Shown here piece by piece: positions 26,720-35,476 of a stretch of DNA of 64,000 bases. Location: the NCBI GenBank assembly GCA_016716065.1, contig JADJXA010000012.1:62001-126000 (forward strand). The letters are read 5' to 3'. Under the pieces are notes generated by a model that was not told the origin of the DNA, made no database searches, and was given only the letters and a program-made list of their open reading frames with translations. This DNA is from Candidatus Leptovillus gracilis. Its GTDB lineage: Bacteria > Chloroflexota > Anaerolineae > Promineifilales > Promineifilaceae. Within the stretch, counting starts at the first letter, position 1. The number at the start of each line of letters is the position of its first letter. The position numbers and the translations under genes are program-made.

Positions 26720-27157
26720 ATGCTCCTCTACAAAGCTCTGTTACTTGTGCATATCACCAGTTTTGCCCTGTGGCTGGGCGTGGTAACGGCGGCGCTGCTG
26801 GTAATACGGACTCTGGAGAGCCGCCTGACCGACAGCGCCAACTTCCGCGCTGGCGACGAACAGCTACTGCGCGGTTACATTCGCAAAGAAGTGAAGCTGG
26901 TAGACGTGGTATTTTTACTGCTGATTTTCTCCGGCATCCTGCTGGCGCAGTTTTTCATCGGCTGGACGACCTGGGTGATCATCAAGATTGGGCTGCTGGT
27001 GGCCCAATTCATCGCCACCATGGGCTACATTCGCCTGTACATCCGCCCCATCACCTACCCCGCCCCACCAAACGTCTATCGCCGCTGGTATGGATTGGTG
27101 GCTGTGTCACTCACGTTTTTTGCGGTGATTTTGCTGGTTGTATTCTTTGGCCGCTAA
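26720..27157 (+). CDS. Small four-helix membrane protein, CopD/DUF2269-like
   Basis: This 145-residue integral membrane protein has four predicted helices (about 5-28, 57-80, 84-103, 122-143). The first helix has the His-containing LLVHITSFALWLGV pattern seen in CopD/DUF2269-type proteins, which may bind haem or copper. The function is not established. It lies 24 bases after the acyl-CoA dehydrogenase gene and is probably co-transcribed. No strong ribosome site is visible. A 15-bp hairpin follows before the convergent yggT gene. Confidence 0.7.
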   Translation: MLLYKALLLVHITSFALWLGVVTAALLVIRTLESRLTDSANFRAGDEQLLRGYIRKEVKLVDVVFLLLIFSGILLAQFFIGWTTWVIIKIGLLVAQFIATMGYIRLYIRPITYPAPPNVYRRWYGLVAVSLTFFAVILLVVFFGR

Positions 27158-27206
27158 TTGGCGCTTAGGCCCCAACTACTGGCACAGCGAGCAAGAGTCT
27201 TGTCAG

Positions 27207-27240
27207 AGATTGGACAAATCTCAGAAGATTTGTCCAATCT
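27207..27240. terminator. Hairpin between convergent genes
   Basis: AGATTGGACAAATCT pairs perfectly with AGATTTGTCCAATCT around a 4-base loop. It lies between the converging membrane-protein and yggT genes. A poor T tract on each side makes it an uncertain terminator; it may act mainly as a 3' end structure. Confidence 0.5.
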
Positions 27241-27269
27241 AAACGTGTAGATTATTCAAATCTCGTTCC

Positions 27270-27533
27270 TTACAGCAGGCTGAAGAGGATGATGCGCAAA
27301 ATGTAGATGCCAAACAGCAAAACCATCGGGCTAAAATCGAGGCCGCCTTGGGGCGGCAGCACGCGGCGGATCGGTTCCAGCAGCGGCTCGGTGGCCTGGT
27401 AAACAAAGCGCGCCAGCGGCCCCCAGGTGGGGTGGTACGGATCAACGCGCACCCAGGAGAAGACAAAGCGGGCAAAAATCAGAATGACCAGAGCGTAATA
27501 AACCAGATTCACAAGCTGTAACAAAATAATCAT
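27270..27533 (-). CDS. YggT family membrane protein
   Basis: This 87-residue protein has two hydrophobic helices (about 3-24 and 66-86) separated by the conserved SWVRVDPYHPTWGPLARFVY and TEPLLEPIRRVLPP segments of the YggT family. Members are linked to cell division, osmotic tolerance and photosystem or septum assembly in different phyla, without a settled mechanism. It sits 23 bases downstream of the yggS homologue, an arrangement conserved widely in bacteria and supporting co-transcription. Confidence 0.9.
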   Translation of the reverse strand: MIILLQLVNLVYYALVILIFARFVFSWVRVDPYHPTWGPLARFVYQATEPLLEPIRRVLPPQGGLDFSPMVLLFGIYILRIILFSLL

Positions 27534-27556
27534 CTGTTTTCCTTTCTTTTGTGTCG

Positions 27557-28291
27557 TCAGGTCCGTGTGCCAAACAGGGCACGGCCCACACGGACATGGG
27601 TCGCCCCTTCTTCAATCGCAATTTCAAAGTCGTCGGTCATGCCCATAGACAGGCCGGTTAGCTGGAGAGCCGGTTCGACCTGGTTCAACCAGTGCGCCAG
27701 CAGCCGGGTTTGGCGAAACACGGCGCGAATCTCGTCTTCGGGCGCCTGCCAGGGGGCCATGGTCATCAACCCATGCACCGAAAGAGCGGGCAAATTGACC
27801 AACGCCTGCACGATAGTACGTATCCTGGCCTGCTGCGTTGCATCTTCTTGCCACTTGCTCACGTCGAAACCGGATTTGCTGGTTTCGCCGGAAACGTTTA
27901 CCTCCAGGAAGGTGGGCAAGATACGGCCGTTCTCCCCCACCTCGCGCGCCAACCGGTTGGCAATCTTCAAGCGGTCCAGGGCGTGGAATACGTCGGCGTG
28001 AACGGCCGTCAACCCTGTCTTGCGGCTTTGCAGCGTGCCAATTTGATGCCAGATGATACCGTTGTCTGGTCCTAACGCGGCTTCAACGGCCGTTCGTTTT
28101 GCCGCCAATTCCTCCGGTCGGTTCTCGCCAAAGTGGCGCATCCCCACTTCGTAAGCAGCCAGAACCGTCTCGGCCGGCCAGGTTTTGCTCACAGCCACCA
28201 GGGTGACAGCTTCCGGCGACCGGCCGGCCCGTTGGGCGGCGGCGGTGATGCGATTGAGAACGGCCGTGTAACGCTGCGCAAGTTCGTTCAT
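27557..28291 (-). CDS. yggS: YggS/PLPBP family pyridoxal-phosphate homeostasis protein
   Basis: This 244-residue single-domain alanine-racemase-fold protein binds pyridoxal 5'-phosphate through Lys36 in VAVSKTW. The motifs HFGENRPEE, WHQIGTLQSRK (where many relatives have WHFIGHLQSNK) and LSMGMTDDFEIAI are the family hallmarks. It has no known enzymatic activity and buffers free PLP and amino-acid pools. It is upstream of yggT on the same strand, the usual pairing. Confidence 0.93.
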   Translation of the reverse strand: MNELAQRYTAVLNRITAAAQRAGRSPEAVTLVAVSKTWPAETVLAAYEVGMRHFGENRPEELAAKRTAVEAALGPDNGIIWHQIGTLQSRKTGLTAVHADVFHALDRLKIANRLAREVGENGRILPTFLEVNVSGETSKSGFDVSKWQEDATQQARIRTIVQALVNLPALSVHGLMTMAPWQAPEDEIRAVFRQTRLLAHWLNQVEPALQLTGLSMGMTDDFEIAIEEGATHVRVGRALFGTRT

Positions 28292-28324
28292 TTTGGTCTT
28301 GCAGCCTTGTAGTCGGGCAGTCGG

Positions 28325-29662
28325 CTATTGCCCAATGTAGCTGATCTGGAAAATGATCCCCGTCGCCCAATCGGCTACGTACAGATTCCCATCCGGGCCG
28401 ACCACCACATCAATTGGCGCGGCATAACCCAGGGAAAAGTCGTACTGGTCGCCATTCGGCGTTACGGCCACCACACTTTGCGCGCCGGGGAATGCGCTCC
28501 ACAAAGTGATAAACATGGTGTTGTAATAGCCGGGGAAAGCGCCCGACGTATAGGCCGTAATGCCTGTCGGTGACGAATGGGCTACGAACGTGTAGTCCGG
28601 CGGCAGCACTTCTATGCCAGGCGGCGGCTGAAAACAAACTTCGCAATCGTACCAGGGATAGCCATGCTCCGCGCCGGGCACAATGCGGTGCAATTCTTCC
28701 GGCGGGCCGTAGTCGGGCGCGTTGTCGGTAGCCCACAAATCACCATTGCCATCCCAGGCAATGTCATACGGGTTGCGGATGCCCCGCGCATATACTTCGA
28801 CTTCACTGCCGTCGGCATTAAAGCGCAAAATGGCCGCTTCGTAAGGATGCAGCTCGTCCTGTTCGTTGGTTCCTAAAATTTCACCATGATCAGCCCGACC
28901 ACCGACGCCAACGTAGCCATACCCATCAGGTCCAAAAGCAATGCCGTTGGCCGCATGATAATAGGTGTAGCAGCAGGGCAGTTCCTCAATAATGCGCCCC
29001 TTGTTGACGATGGAAATGACCGATTCGCCATCCACGTTTTCTTCCACGGCCCGGCTGGCAACATACAACTCGCCGGTGATGGGGTGGAAGGCGATTCCTG
29101 TGGGGGTGGTGTAACCGCCGACATAAGCGCGGGAATTACCCTCACTGTCCAGGCGATAAATTGTGCCAGCCTGCACGGCCACGTACAACAGACCATCGGG
29201 ACCAAAGGCCATGGTGGTCGGCTGGCCATCTATGCGGGCAAAGTAAGTCGCCTGAAAACCAGGTGGAACCTGGATGCGCGCTTCCCAGGCGGCCACGTCT
29301 TCGTTACAAGGGTATTTGTCGCTGCACTCGCTGGCGGCATAGGGCGGCTGCGCCACGCTGCCTTCGGGCGGCGGCGGGGCCGCCGGGATAGATGGGTCCA
29401 CGGTTGGGGTGGGATTGATCCAGACGCTGGTGGGCGTGGCGGTGGGGCCGGCCGGGGTGTCTGTGGGCACGGCCGTTGCCATCACCGGCGCCGGCAGCGG
29501 CGTGGCGGTGGCCGGGATGGACGTAGCAGTGGGTTGGGGGACGGCCGTATCAGCCTGGCTGACGGCCGTTGGTTGGGCTGCCGGGGATACGGCCGTTTGC
29601 CCACAACCAACCAATACATGCAGTAAAACGAATAGGCCGATGAAAGGTGTCTGGTATTTCAT
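28325..29662 (-). CDS. Exported sorbosone/glucose dehydrogenase-like beta-propeller lipoprotein
   Basis: This 445-residue lipoprotein has lipobox LVGC with Cys20. A Thr/Pro/Ala-rich linker (about 25-100) carries it away from the membrane and is encoded by DNA with several ACGGCCGT copies. The C-terminal six-bladed propeller (about 130-445) shows repeated PDGLLYVA and PDGNLYVAD blades and GIRNPYDIAWDGNGDLWATDNAPD, typical of PQQ-type sugar dehydrogenases of the L-sorbosone branch. It probably oxidises an extracytoplasmic sugar, but cofactor residues cannot be confirmed by eye. It is 33 bases downstream-adjacent to yggS on the same strand. Confidence 0.8.
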   Translation of the reverse strand: MKYQTPFIGLFVLLHVLVGCGQTAVSPAAQPTAVSQADTAVPQPTATSIPATATPLPAPVMATAVPTDTPAGPTATPTSVWINPTPTVDPSIPAAPPPPEGSVAQPPYAASECSDKYPCNEDVAAWEARIQVPPGFQATYFARIDGQPTTMAFGPDGLLYVAVQAGTIYRLDSEGNSRAYVGGYTTPTGIAFHPITGELYVASRAVEENVDGESVISIVNKGRIIEELPCCYTYYHAANGIAFGPDGYGYVGVGGRADHGEILGTNEQDELHPYEAAILRFNADGSEVEVYARGIRNPYDIAWDGNGDLWATDNAPDYGPPEELHRIVPGAEHGYPWYDCEVCFQPPPGIEVLPPDYTFVAHSSPTGITAYTSGAFPGYYNTMFITLWSAFPGAQSVVAVTPNGDQYDFSLGYAAPIDVVVGPDGNLYVADWATGIIFQISYIGQ

Positions 29663-29729
29663 GTTTAGTGAGTAACTCCCGTTTTTGTTTAGTATCCGGT
29701 GTTCAGTGTTCAGTAAGATCGAACTCGAC

Positions 29730-30176
29730 TCATTGATGCTCCCGTTCTAACAGCAGGGTCACGGGGCCATCATTGTGAATGTCCACGGCCATGGCGGCCC
29801 CAAATATACCGGTGGCGACGGTCAGACCGTGCCGCCGCAGTTGTTTGACAAAATAATCCACCAGGGGTTCGGCTTGTTCCGGGCGGGCGGCGTCGGTGAA
29901 CGACGGCCGTCGCCCCTTTTGGGCATCGCCATACAAGGTAAATTGGCTCACCACCAACAGCGCCCCGGCCACATCAACCAACGAGGCGTTCATCTTGCCC
30001 TCGGCGTCTTCAAACAGGCGAATCCCGGCGATTTTGTTCGCCAGCCAATCGGCTTCGGCTGTTGTGTCTGTGTGGGTCACGCCCAGCAGAACCACAAAGC
30101 CAGGGCCAATCGCGCCTACCACAACGCCATCCACCGTTACCTGTGCCCGGCTCACCCGCTGCAACAATGCCCGCAT
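29730..30176 (-). CDS. dtd: D-aminoacyl-tRNA deacylase
   Basis: This 148-residue enzyme hydrolyses D-amino acids and glycine mischarged on tRNA. Both catalytic signatures are visible: SQFTL at 77-81 and the cross-subunit NDGPVT at 135-140 (canonical NxGPVT). The length is normal and the protein acts as a cytoplasmic dimer. A dispersed GGACGTCC repeat separates it from the TPR gene upstream. It is a housekeeping gene and the regulation is not evident. Confidence 0.95.
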   Translation of the reverse strand: MRALLQRVSRAQVTVDGVVVGAIGPGFVVLLGVTHTDTTAEADWLANKIAGIRLFEDAEGKMNASLVDVAGALLVVSQFTLYGDAQKGRRPSFTDAARPEQAEPLVDYFVKQLRRHGLTVATGIFGAAMAVDIHNDGPVTLLLEREHQ

Positions 30177-30210
30177 CGCTTCAACCTCCCTATGGCAGCC
30201 CAGGCTTCTT

Positions 30211-30244
30211 GCCTGCCCAGGGCGGACGGGACGTCCGCGCTCCC
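30211..30244. repeat. Intergenic GGACGTCC repeat, copy 2
   Basis: Nearly identical to 13136-13167, with one extra C. It lies between dtd and the TPR gene. GCGGAC and GTCCGC can form a short stem. Confidence 0.65.
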
Positions 30245-30253
30245 ACGAGGCTG

Positions 30254-30793
30254 CTATTCCTCTTCAGCCACAGCTTCCAAGCGGGCCAGCAAATTGCGGG
30301 CGTCCTGGTCGTTGGGATTGGCCTTGACAGCCTCGCCAAACCAGTAGCGCGCCCGCTCGTAGTTTTGCCGGTCGCGGAAAATCAGGCCCAGATTATAGGC
30401 CACGTTAGGGGCAATGGGGTTAATTTCCAGCGCGCGCTCGAAGGCCGTAATGGCTTTTTCATGCTCCGGGTCGCGGGCCAAAATGGGATTGCCCAGATAA
30501 GCCGCGCCCAGGTTGGTCCAGACCATCGCATTGTACGGTTCCATCTGACTCAGCGCCTCCAAAATCATCACCGCCTGCCCGAAGCGGTTGGATAAAATGT
30601 ATGCGCCGCCCAGATTCAGAGCCACGTCTGGATGGGTTTCATCCAGGGTATACGCTTTTTCTAACACGCGGGCCGCCTGTTCGATGTCGCCGCGGCGTAA
30701 CAATTCGCTGCCGCGCAGGAGCAGCTTTTTCACCTGATCCGGCGCGCCAGCGGCCGAAGCCGTTTTAGGATTAGAAAATGTCGTTTTGCTCAT
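30254..30793 (-). CDS. Tetratricopeptide repeat protein
   Basis: This 179-residue cytoplasmic protein is almost entirely helical, with about four TPR units between residues 27 and 170 (for example [20 protein letters not shown] and [20 protein letters not shown]). It should act as a protein-protein interaction scaffold; the partner is unknown. It begins four bases after the stop of the upstream metallopeptidase gene, indicating translational coupling and a possible functional link to that exported peptidase. Confidence 0.85.
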   Translation of the reverse strand: MSKTTFSNPKTASAAGAPDQVKKLLLRGSELLRRGDIEQAARVLEKAYTLDETHPDVALNLGGAYILSNRFGQAVMILEALSQMEPYNAMVWTNLGAAYLGNPILARDPEHEKAITAFERALEINPIAPNVAYNLGLIFRDRQNYERARYWFGEAVKANPNDQDARNLLARLEAVAEEE

Positions 30794-30797
30794 CGTC

Positions 30798-32150
30798 TCA
30801 CTTCGTTTGCCAGATAATCAGTCCGGTCATTAAAAAGCTGCCCAGCAGCAGCAGCAGCCAAACGCCCTGCTGCTCCCAGACTTGCGTCCAGAGAGTTTTG
30901 GGCTGCTGCGCGGCCAGCCACGCTTTTTCCAGTTCGGCCAGCGAAAGACCGGTGGCCCGCTGCACGCCGGCGTCACACTCCTGGCCATCGGCATAGGCGG
31001 CCAGCAGGCTGCGCAGTGCCTGGTTGCCAAAACGCGCCTGGATGTAGCGGGTCAACGACTCGCTTTGGGCGTAGGCCAGCACCACCTTGTCTTCGGCGGC
31101 GGGGAAACGGCCGCACAAATCGGCCAATGGCAGCGTCTGGTAGGCGGCGACGGCCGTTTCCAACACCACGCCGTAGCTCGGGTTCGGATTGGCCTCCATC
31201 ATCGTCGCCAGCCCTTCGCCCAACCAAATGGGCAAATGGTCGTAGGCCACCGGGCCGAGCGTTTGATAGAGCAGGTAATGGCTCATCTCGTGGGGAATGC
31301 TCTGGCGCAAATCGGCGGCGGCGGTACGGCTGTTGACGGCCGTTACCAGCAGCACGCCCAACTCCGGGTGGGCATGGGCGCCCACCCAATCCCGCCCAGT
31401 CAGGCGCAGCGCCGCCCGCAAATCGGCCGACGAGGGGTACAGGTAAAGGTTAAAGGCCACATCTTGCGGCAGCGGCAGGATGGCCTGCCAGCGCGGCAGC
31501 GCCTCGGCTACCACGTCCAGAGCCAACTGTCCCAACGCCAGGTCGTCGCCGGTCCAGTGGACCCGCACACTGTCCTGGGCCAGTTCGCGCCAGTCAAACT
31601 GGTCGTCCTGGTAAAGGAACTGCTGTGGCGGCAGGGTGATGGTCTGGCCGGCGGCCGTTTCCAGCACCCACCAATAAGTGACAGTTGTAAAAGGAGCCAG
31701 CCGCACCTGGCGCAAATCTACCCGATGGCTGATGGCTATCTGACGGCCGTCGGTCAGCGGTACAGCGGCGACAAAAGTATTGTCGAACTCCGGGGCCTGA
31801 AAGAGCAGCGTCGCGCCGGTGAAGTCGGTGGCGCTGACGCCGTTTAGCTGAAATGTCATGGCCTGCCCAAAGGCATAGTCGGCCGTGGAGCGCCAGCCGC
31901 CTTCAGACTGCGCCAACGGCTGAGCCGCCAACGGCCGTGCCGCCAACGGCCGTGCCGCCAACGGCCGTGCCGCCAACGGCCGTGCCGCCAACGGCCGTGC
32001 CGCCAACGGCTGAGCCGCCAACGGCTGAGCCGCCAACGGCCCCAGCCAGAGCAGCAAGAACAGCAGCGCCACAGACCTGCCCGGTCTACACCAAAACCTT
32101 CTCATCCAACAAACCCACCTGAGCATATGTATACTCGCAAAGGTCATCAT
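30798..32150 (-). CDS. Exported MA-type metallopeptidase-like protein with PLAAR repeats
   Basis: This 450-residue protein has an N-terminal hydrophobic signal (about 25-38), followed by nine five-residue PLAAR/PLAAQ repeats, a beta-rich domain and a peptidase-MA-like domain containing HEMSH (HExxH zinc site) in SIPHEMSHYLLYQ. A conserved GEGLATMMEAN segment follows, which would supply the downstream glutamate ligand. A C-terminal membrane helix (about 430-448) suggests anchoring with the catalytic domain outside. It may process or degrade surface proteins. The repeats lie exactly where signal cleavage would occur. The start codon is uncertain because several ATGs precede the signal sequence. 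Confidence 0.8.
   Translation of the reverse strand: MMTFASIHMLRWVCWMRRFWCRPGRSVALLFLLLWLGPLAAQPLAAQPLAARPLAARPLAARPLAARPLAARPLAAQPLAQSEGGWRSTADYAFGQAMTFQLNGVSATDFTGATLLFQAPEFDNTFVAAVPLTDGRQIAISHRVDLRQVRLAPFTTVTYWWVLETAAGQTITLPPQQFLYQDDQFDWRELAQDSVRVHWTGDDLALGQLALDVVAEALPRWQAILPLPQDVAFNLYLYPSSADLRAALRLTGRDWVGAHAHPELGVLLVTAVNSRTAAADLRQSIPHEMSHYLLYQTLGPVAYDHLPIWLGEGLATMMEANPNPSYGVVLETAVAAYQTLPLADLCGRFPAAEDKVVLAYAQSESLTRYIQARFGNQALRSLLAAYADGQECDAGVQRATGLSLAELEKAWLAAQQPKTLWTQVWEQQGVWLLLLLGSFLMTGLIIWQTK
31911..32045. repeat. Tandem repeat, nine 15-bp units containing the ACGGCCGT palindrome
   Basis: The unit GCCGCCAACGGCCGT is repeated nine times with a strict 15-base period. The five central copies carry the intact palindrome and the outer copies end in CTGA instead. 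It is in frame in the peptidase gene (PLAAR/PLAAQ). Confidence 0.95.
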
Positions 32151-32217
32151 CTGACATTTTTGCCACCTTGTCAGATGTCACCTTGTCACCTTGTCAGGTA
32201 CATCTCGCGCCACGCCA

Positions 32218-33129
32218 TCACAGCCCCAACAGCGCAATGGTGGCGGCAATGGTAAACGGGCTTAACAATGTCGTCAGGACAACGATACTCGTAACCGCCT
32301 CTGGCTGCAAGTCAAACTCCGTCGCCAGGATGATGGTGATCACGGCCGTTGGCATCATCGCTTCGACAATCGAAGCGGACCGGCCCAGGCCCGTCAGGCC
32401 CAACAAACCGGCCACCAACAGCGCCACAACCGGGGCAACCAGCAGTCGCAGCACCACCGCCGGGGCCGTCAGTCGCCAGGTTATATGCCCGCGAAAGCCT
32501 TCCATTTGCATCCCCAACACCAACAGCATCACCGGAATGGCCCCCTGCCCGGCCACTTCCACACCGCGCAGCAGCGGCGCGGGAATGGACCAATCGAACG
32601 CATAGACCAGCACAGCGCCAAACGCGGCGTACACCGGCGGCAGCCGCAGCATTCGTCCCAACGCCTGCCGCCAGGGCAGTTCGCCCATGGACGCCAGAAA
32701 AATTCCGGCCGAATAAAGCACAATGGTACTGGTTGTGAAGTAAACAATCGCCCGCGCCAGACCGTCGTCGCCATAACGAAGCTGCACCAGCGTCAGGCCA
32801 TAATTGCCGCTGTTGCCAAAAATCGTCACGATGATCAGCGTCACCAGAGCGCGGCGCGGCAGACCAAGACCCCAACCCACCAAGACGGCCGTAACCGCCA
32901 TCAGGGTAATAAACACCACCGCAAAGGCGGCCAGGGCAAACAATTCTTCGCCGGGCAGTCGGGAATTGACCAATGAGGCGAAAACCAGAGCCGGGCTGAG
33001 GATATACAGGGAAGTTTTAGACAGCGTATGCTTATCTACCACCTGCCAGCGCTGCAAGGCATAACCAAAACCGGCAACCATGAAGATAGGCAGGATATTT
33101 TGCCAGAGGACGGTGGCGATGGTGTTCAA
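32218..33129 (-). CDS. AEC family (auxin efflux carrier-like) transporter
   Basis: This 303-residue membrane protein has about ten hydrophobic helices in two inverted halves, as in AEC-type carriers. The FGNSGNYGLTLVQLRYGDDGL segment (about 108-128) is the conserved crossover region with the NSGNYG motif. Bacterial members export malonate, malate or other small carboxylates, but the substrate here is unknown. It starts MNTIATVLWQNILPIFMVAGFGY, a typical N-terminus. It is flanked by heptamer-repeat DNA upstream and the peptidase gene downstream. Confidence 0.88.
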   Translation of the reverse strand: MNTIATVLWQNILPIFMVAGFGYALQRWQVVDKHTLSKTSLYILSPALVFASLVNSRLPGEELFALAAFAVVFITLMAVTAVLVGWGLGLPRRALVTLIIVTIFGNSGNYGLTLVQLRYGDDGLARAIVYFTTSTIVLYSAGIFLASMGELPWRQALGRMLRLPPVYAAFGAVLVYAFDWSIPAPLLRGVEVAGQGAIPVMLLVLGMQMEGFRGHITWRLTAPAVVLRLLVAPVVALLVAGLLGLTGLGRSASIVEAMMPTAVITIILATEFDLQPEAVTSIVVLTTLLSPFTIAATIALLGL

Positions 33130-33150
33130 TGGTTATCTGGGGCGGTGTTC

Positions 33151-33199
33151 ACAGTTCAGTATGGACTGAACACTGTTTACTGTTTACTGAATACTGTCT
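33151..33199. repeat. Heptanucleotide repeats ACTGTTT upstream of the AEC gene
   Basis: Four successive 7-base units (ACTGTTT, ACTGTTT, ACTGAAT, ACTGTCT) at 33172-33199 follow an imperfect hairpin, ACAGTTCAGT with ACTGAACACTGT. It lies between the HEAT-repeat and transporter genes. Confidence 0.65.
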
Positions 33200-33214
33200 T
33201 CCAAACACCTACCA

Positions 33215-34204
33215 CTAAAACTCGCTGATGAGGTCGTCATCGTCATAGCCGTCATCGCCATCGTCTGCGTAATCCATCAGGTCCAGTTCGCCGCCCAATA
33301 ACAGGAGCGATTCCAACGATTCCTGAACCAACTCGTGCATGTCTTCAAAGTCTGGGTCTTCCAGCAAATCGGTAAGCAGGGTCTTGACCTGGTCGCCGCC
33401 AATTTGCCCCAAAGCAGCGATGGCGGCGGCGCAGACTTCATCGTCTTCGTCGTGGGTTAGCTCAGCCAGGAGGGGGATGGCTTCGCTGCGACCCATAGAC
33501 CCGGCGGCGGTGGCCGCTTCGGCGCGCACGTCGGCCGACGGGTTGCCTAATTCTTCGAGGATAGTAGGCAGCCAGCGCGGGTCGGCGCTGTTGCCCATGG
33601 CAAAGATGGCGCTGAGATTCATGGCCGGATCGTCGTGTTCGTAGGCTTCTTCGATGAGGGCGTTGACGCGGGCATGGCTGGCAGCGCCCAGCGCTTCCAG
33701 GGCGGCGCGGCGGATAGGCACGGCCGTTGCCTCATCTTCGTAGGCTGCCAATAATGCGGGGATGACCGGTTCTAACGGCCGTGTGGGAATTTGCCCCCAC
33801 TCCGCCAACAGCACAAAATGGGCCAGCGCCCTGGCGGCCGCCGCCCGCACATCCTGGTTGTCGTCTGTCTGCATCAGCCGCAAAATCGGCGCCACCAGCC
33901 GCACATCCGTAGCGTCCCACAGGCCATCTAAAGCCAACACCCGCACGGCAGCCAACGGGTCAGACAATCCCGCCTTAAAAATAGGCGTAAAGTCAACGGC
34001 AAAGTTATCTTCCGCCAGGTCAACCAGATGCCCCATAATCTCTTCGCGGCGATCATCAACCGCACCCGGCCAGGCGGCAAAAAAGCGCGACTCAGCCGAC
34101 ATAGGCATATCCGACAGGCGAAAAAGCAGGTGTACCGGCACTTGCTCATTGTGCAACAGTGCGTCCAAAACTTCAGAAAACAGTTGTATTTTTTCTTCTT
34201 TCAT
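33215..34204 (-). CDS. HEAT-repeat protein with acidic C-terminus
   Basis: This 329-residue soluble protein consists of about seven helical HEAT-like repeats (LSDPLAAVRVLALDGLWD, NPSADVRAEAATAAGSMG and similar) and ends in a strongly acidic Asp-rich tail (about 308-329). Such repeats form protein-binding solenoids, sometimes in lyase or phycobilisome-type chaperones, but no catalytic function is indicated. It follows a strong terminator of the upstream protease gene and so needs its own promoter. Confidence 0.82.
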   Translation of the reverse strand: MKEEKIQLFSEVLDALLHNEQVPVHLLFRLSDMPMSAESRFFAAWPGAVDDRREEIMGHLVDLAEDNFAVDFTPIFKAGLSDPLAAVRVLALDGLWDATDVRLVAPILRLMQTDDNQDVRAAAARALAHFVLLAEWGQIPTRPLEPVIPALLAAYEDEATAVPIRRAALEALGAASHARVNALIEEAYEHDDPAMNLSAIFAMGNSADPRWLPTILEELGNPSADVRAEAATAAGSMGRSEAIPLLAELTHDEDDEVCAAAIAALGQIGGDQVKTLLTDLLEDPDFEDMHELVQESLESLLLLGGELDLMDYADDGDDGYDDDDLISEF

Positions 34205-34217
34205 GGTTCCTCACAAA

Positions 34218-34242
34218 AAACCTCCCGTTTGGCGGGAGGTTT
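34218..34242 (-). terminator. Intrinsic terminator of the site-2 protease gene
   Basis: AAACCTCCCG pairs with CGGGAGGTTT around a 5-base loop, and the minus strand continues into a T run. It lies between the protease stop codon and the HEAT-repeat gene start. Confidence 0.88.
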
Positions 34243-34295
34243 GAATAGTATTGTCCGTGTTCCGCGTGACGGCTTACGGCCTAAGGCTATACACA

Positions 34296-35363
34296 TTAGA
34301 AAGGTATAATCGGATTGATTATATCCTGAACAATCATGAAGAGCATCAGGCTCAGCAGCACCAACATGCCGATGACGTGGACCATGCCTTCCCGTTCCGG
34401 CTCAATGCGCCGACCGCGCACCGCTTCGATCAGCACAAACATGATCCGCCCACCGTCGAGCGCCGGAATGGGCAGCAAATTGGTCAGGCCCAGGGCGACA
34501 TTGATAAAGGCAAAAAAGTGCAGCAAGGGAAATAGGGTGCTGTTGGCGACCGAATTTTCTGTCACCTCGCCGGCAAGCTGGCTGATGCCCACAATGCTAA
34601 CCGGACGGGCTTCGCTGGGTGATAGATCGCCGCGAATCAGCATCGCCGGGACGCGGAAAAACAGCCCAAATTGCTCCGTAAAGATATTGACGGCATCCAT
34701 GCCCGCTTCGCCCAGGCCCCGGGTGATGCGCTCACCGGAATCAGACATGGTGAGTCCTACGCCAATAGGACCTTCCACGGCCGGATCATACTCCCCTTCG
34801 ACGCGCGGAATCACGGTGACAATCATTTTTTCGCCGTTGCGGCTAATGAGCATTTCCACCGGTTGGCCGCCTTTGGCATACATCGGCCCGGAAATGACGC
34901 TGGTATTGTCTGCTTTTTCGCCTTCTACTTCCAAAATCACATCACCGGCGATGATGCCCGCCGTGAAAGCGGGCGAGTCGGGATTAACCTGGGAGATAGC
35001 GACGGCCGGCGCGCCCAGAGAGAAAGCAAACCACCAGGCCAACAAGGCGGCAATAAAGTTCGCCCCAGCCCCGGCGACCAGTACAAAAAAACGGGCGCGT
35101 TTGGAGGCGGCCGACAACCCATCAGGAATGGTGGGGTCGTCTTCACCGGCCGGCCGCACAAAACCGCCCAAAGGCAGCCAATTCAGGGTAAAAATTGTGC
35201 CGTTGTGCTTGCCCAACACGGCCGCGCGCGGCGGAAAACCGAAGCCAAATTCCTCTACACGAATTTTCGAGAGGCGCGCCGCACTAAAATGACCAAATTC
35301 ATGGATGAGGATAATCGGCGTCAGAATAAGAAAAAATCCGGCAACTGCCCATAAAAACGACAT
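34296..35363 (-). CDS. M50 site-2 zinc metalloprotease, RseP-like
   Basis: This 355-residue intramembrane protease has the zinc motif HEFGH at 21-25 within the first helix, the conserved FGFPPRAAV, a PDZ domain (about 110-200) and the C-terminal ligand motif PALDGGRIMF. It would cut membrane-bound anti-sigma factors or signal-peptide remnants inside the membrane. The start was set at MSFLW because upstream codons are proline/glycine-rich and non-homologous. No dxr, cdsA or bamA gene accompanies it here, unlike in proteobacteria. Confidence 0.92.
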   Translation of the reverse strand: MSFLWAVAGFFLILTPIILIHEFGHFSAARLSKIRVEEFGFGFPPRAAVLGKHNGTIFTLNWLPLGGFVRPAGEDDPTIPDGLSAASKRARFFVLVAGAGANFIAALLAWWFAFSLGAPAVAISQVNPDSPAFTAGIIAGDVILEVEGEKADNTSVISGPMYAKGGQPVEMLISRNGEKMIVTVIPRVEGEYDPAVEGPIGVGLTMSDSGERITRGLGEAGMDAVNIFTEQFGLFFRVPAMLIRGDLSPSEARPVSIVGISQLAGEVTENSVANSTLFPLLHFFAFINVALGLTNLLPIPALDGGRIMFVLIEAVRGRRIEPEREGMVHVIGMLVLLSLMLFMIVQDIINPIIPF

Positions 35364-35476
35364 AGTATTTTCCTTGTGTTGGCGGGGAGGGGGTGAACCC
35401 GCGCCGCCGCTTGAACATGGCGGCATTATACGCCTGTCCAGGGAAGGGTAGCAACCTATCCCCAGATGATCTTACC

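Noticed and set aside
31911..32045. CRISPR-like spaced repeat
   Set aside because: The units are contiguous 15-mers without spacers and are translated within a gene. No cas genes are present.
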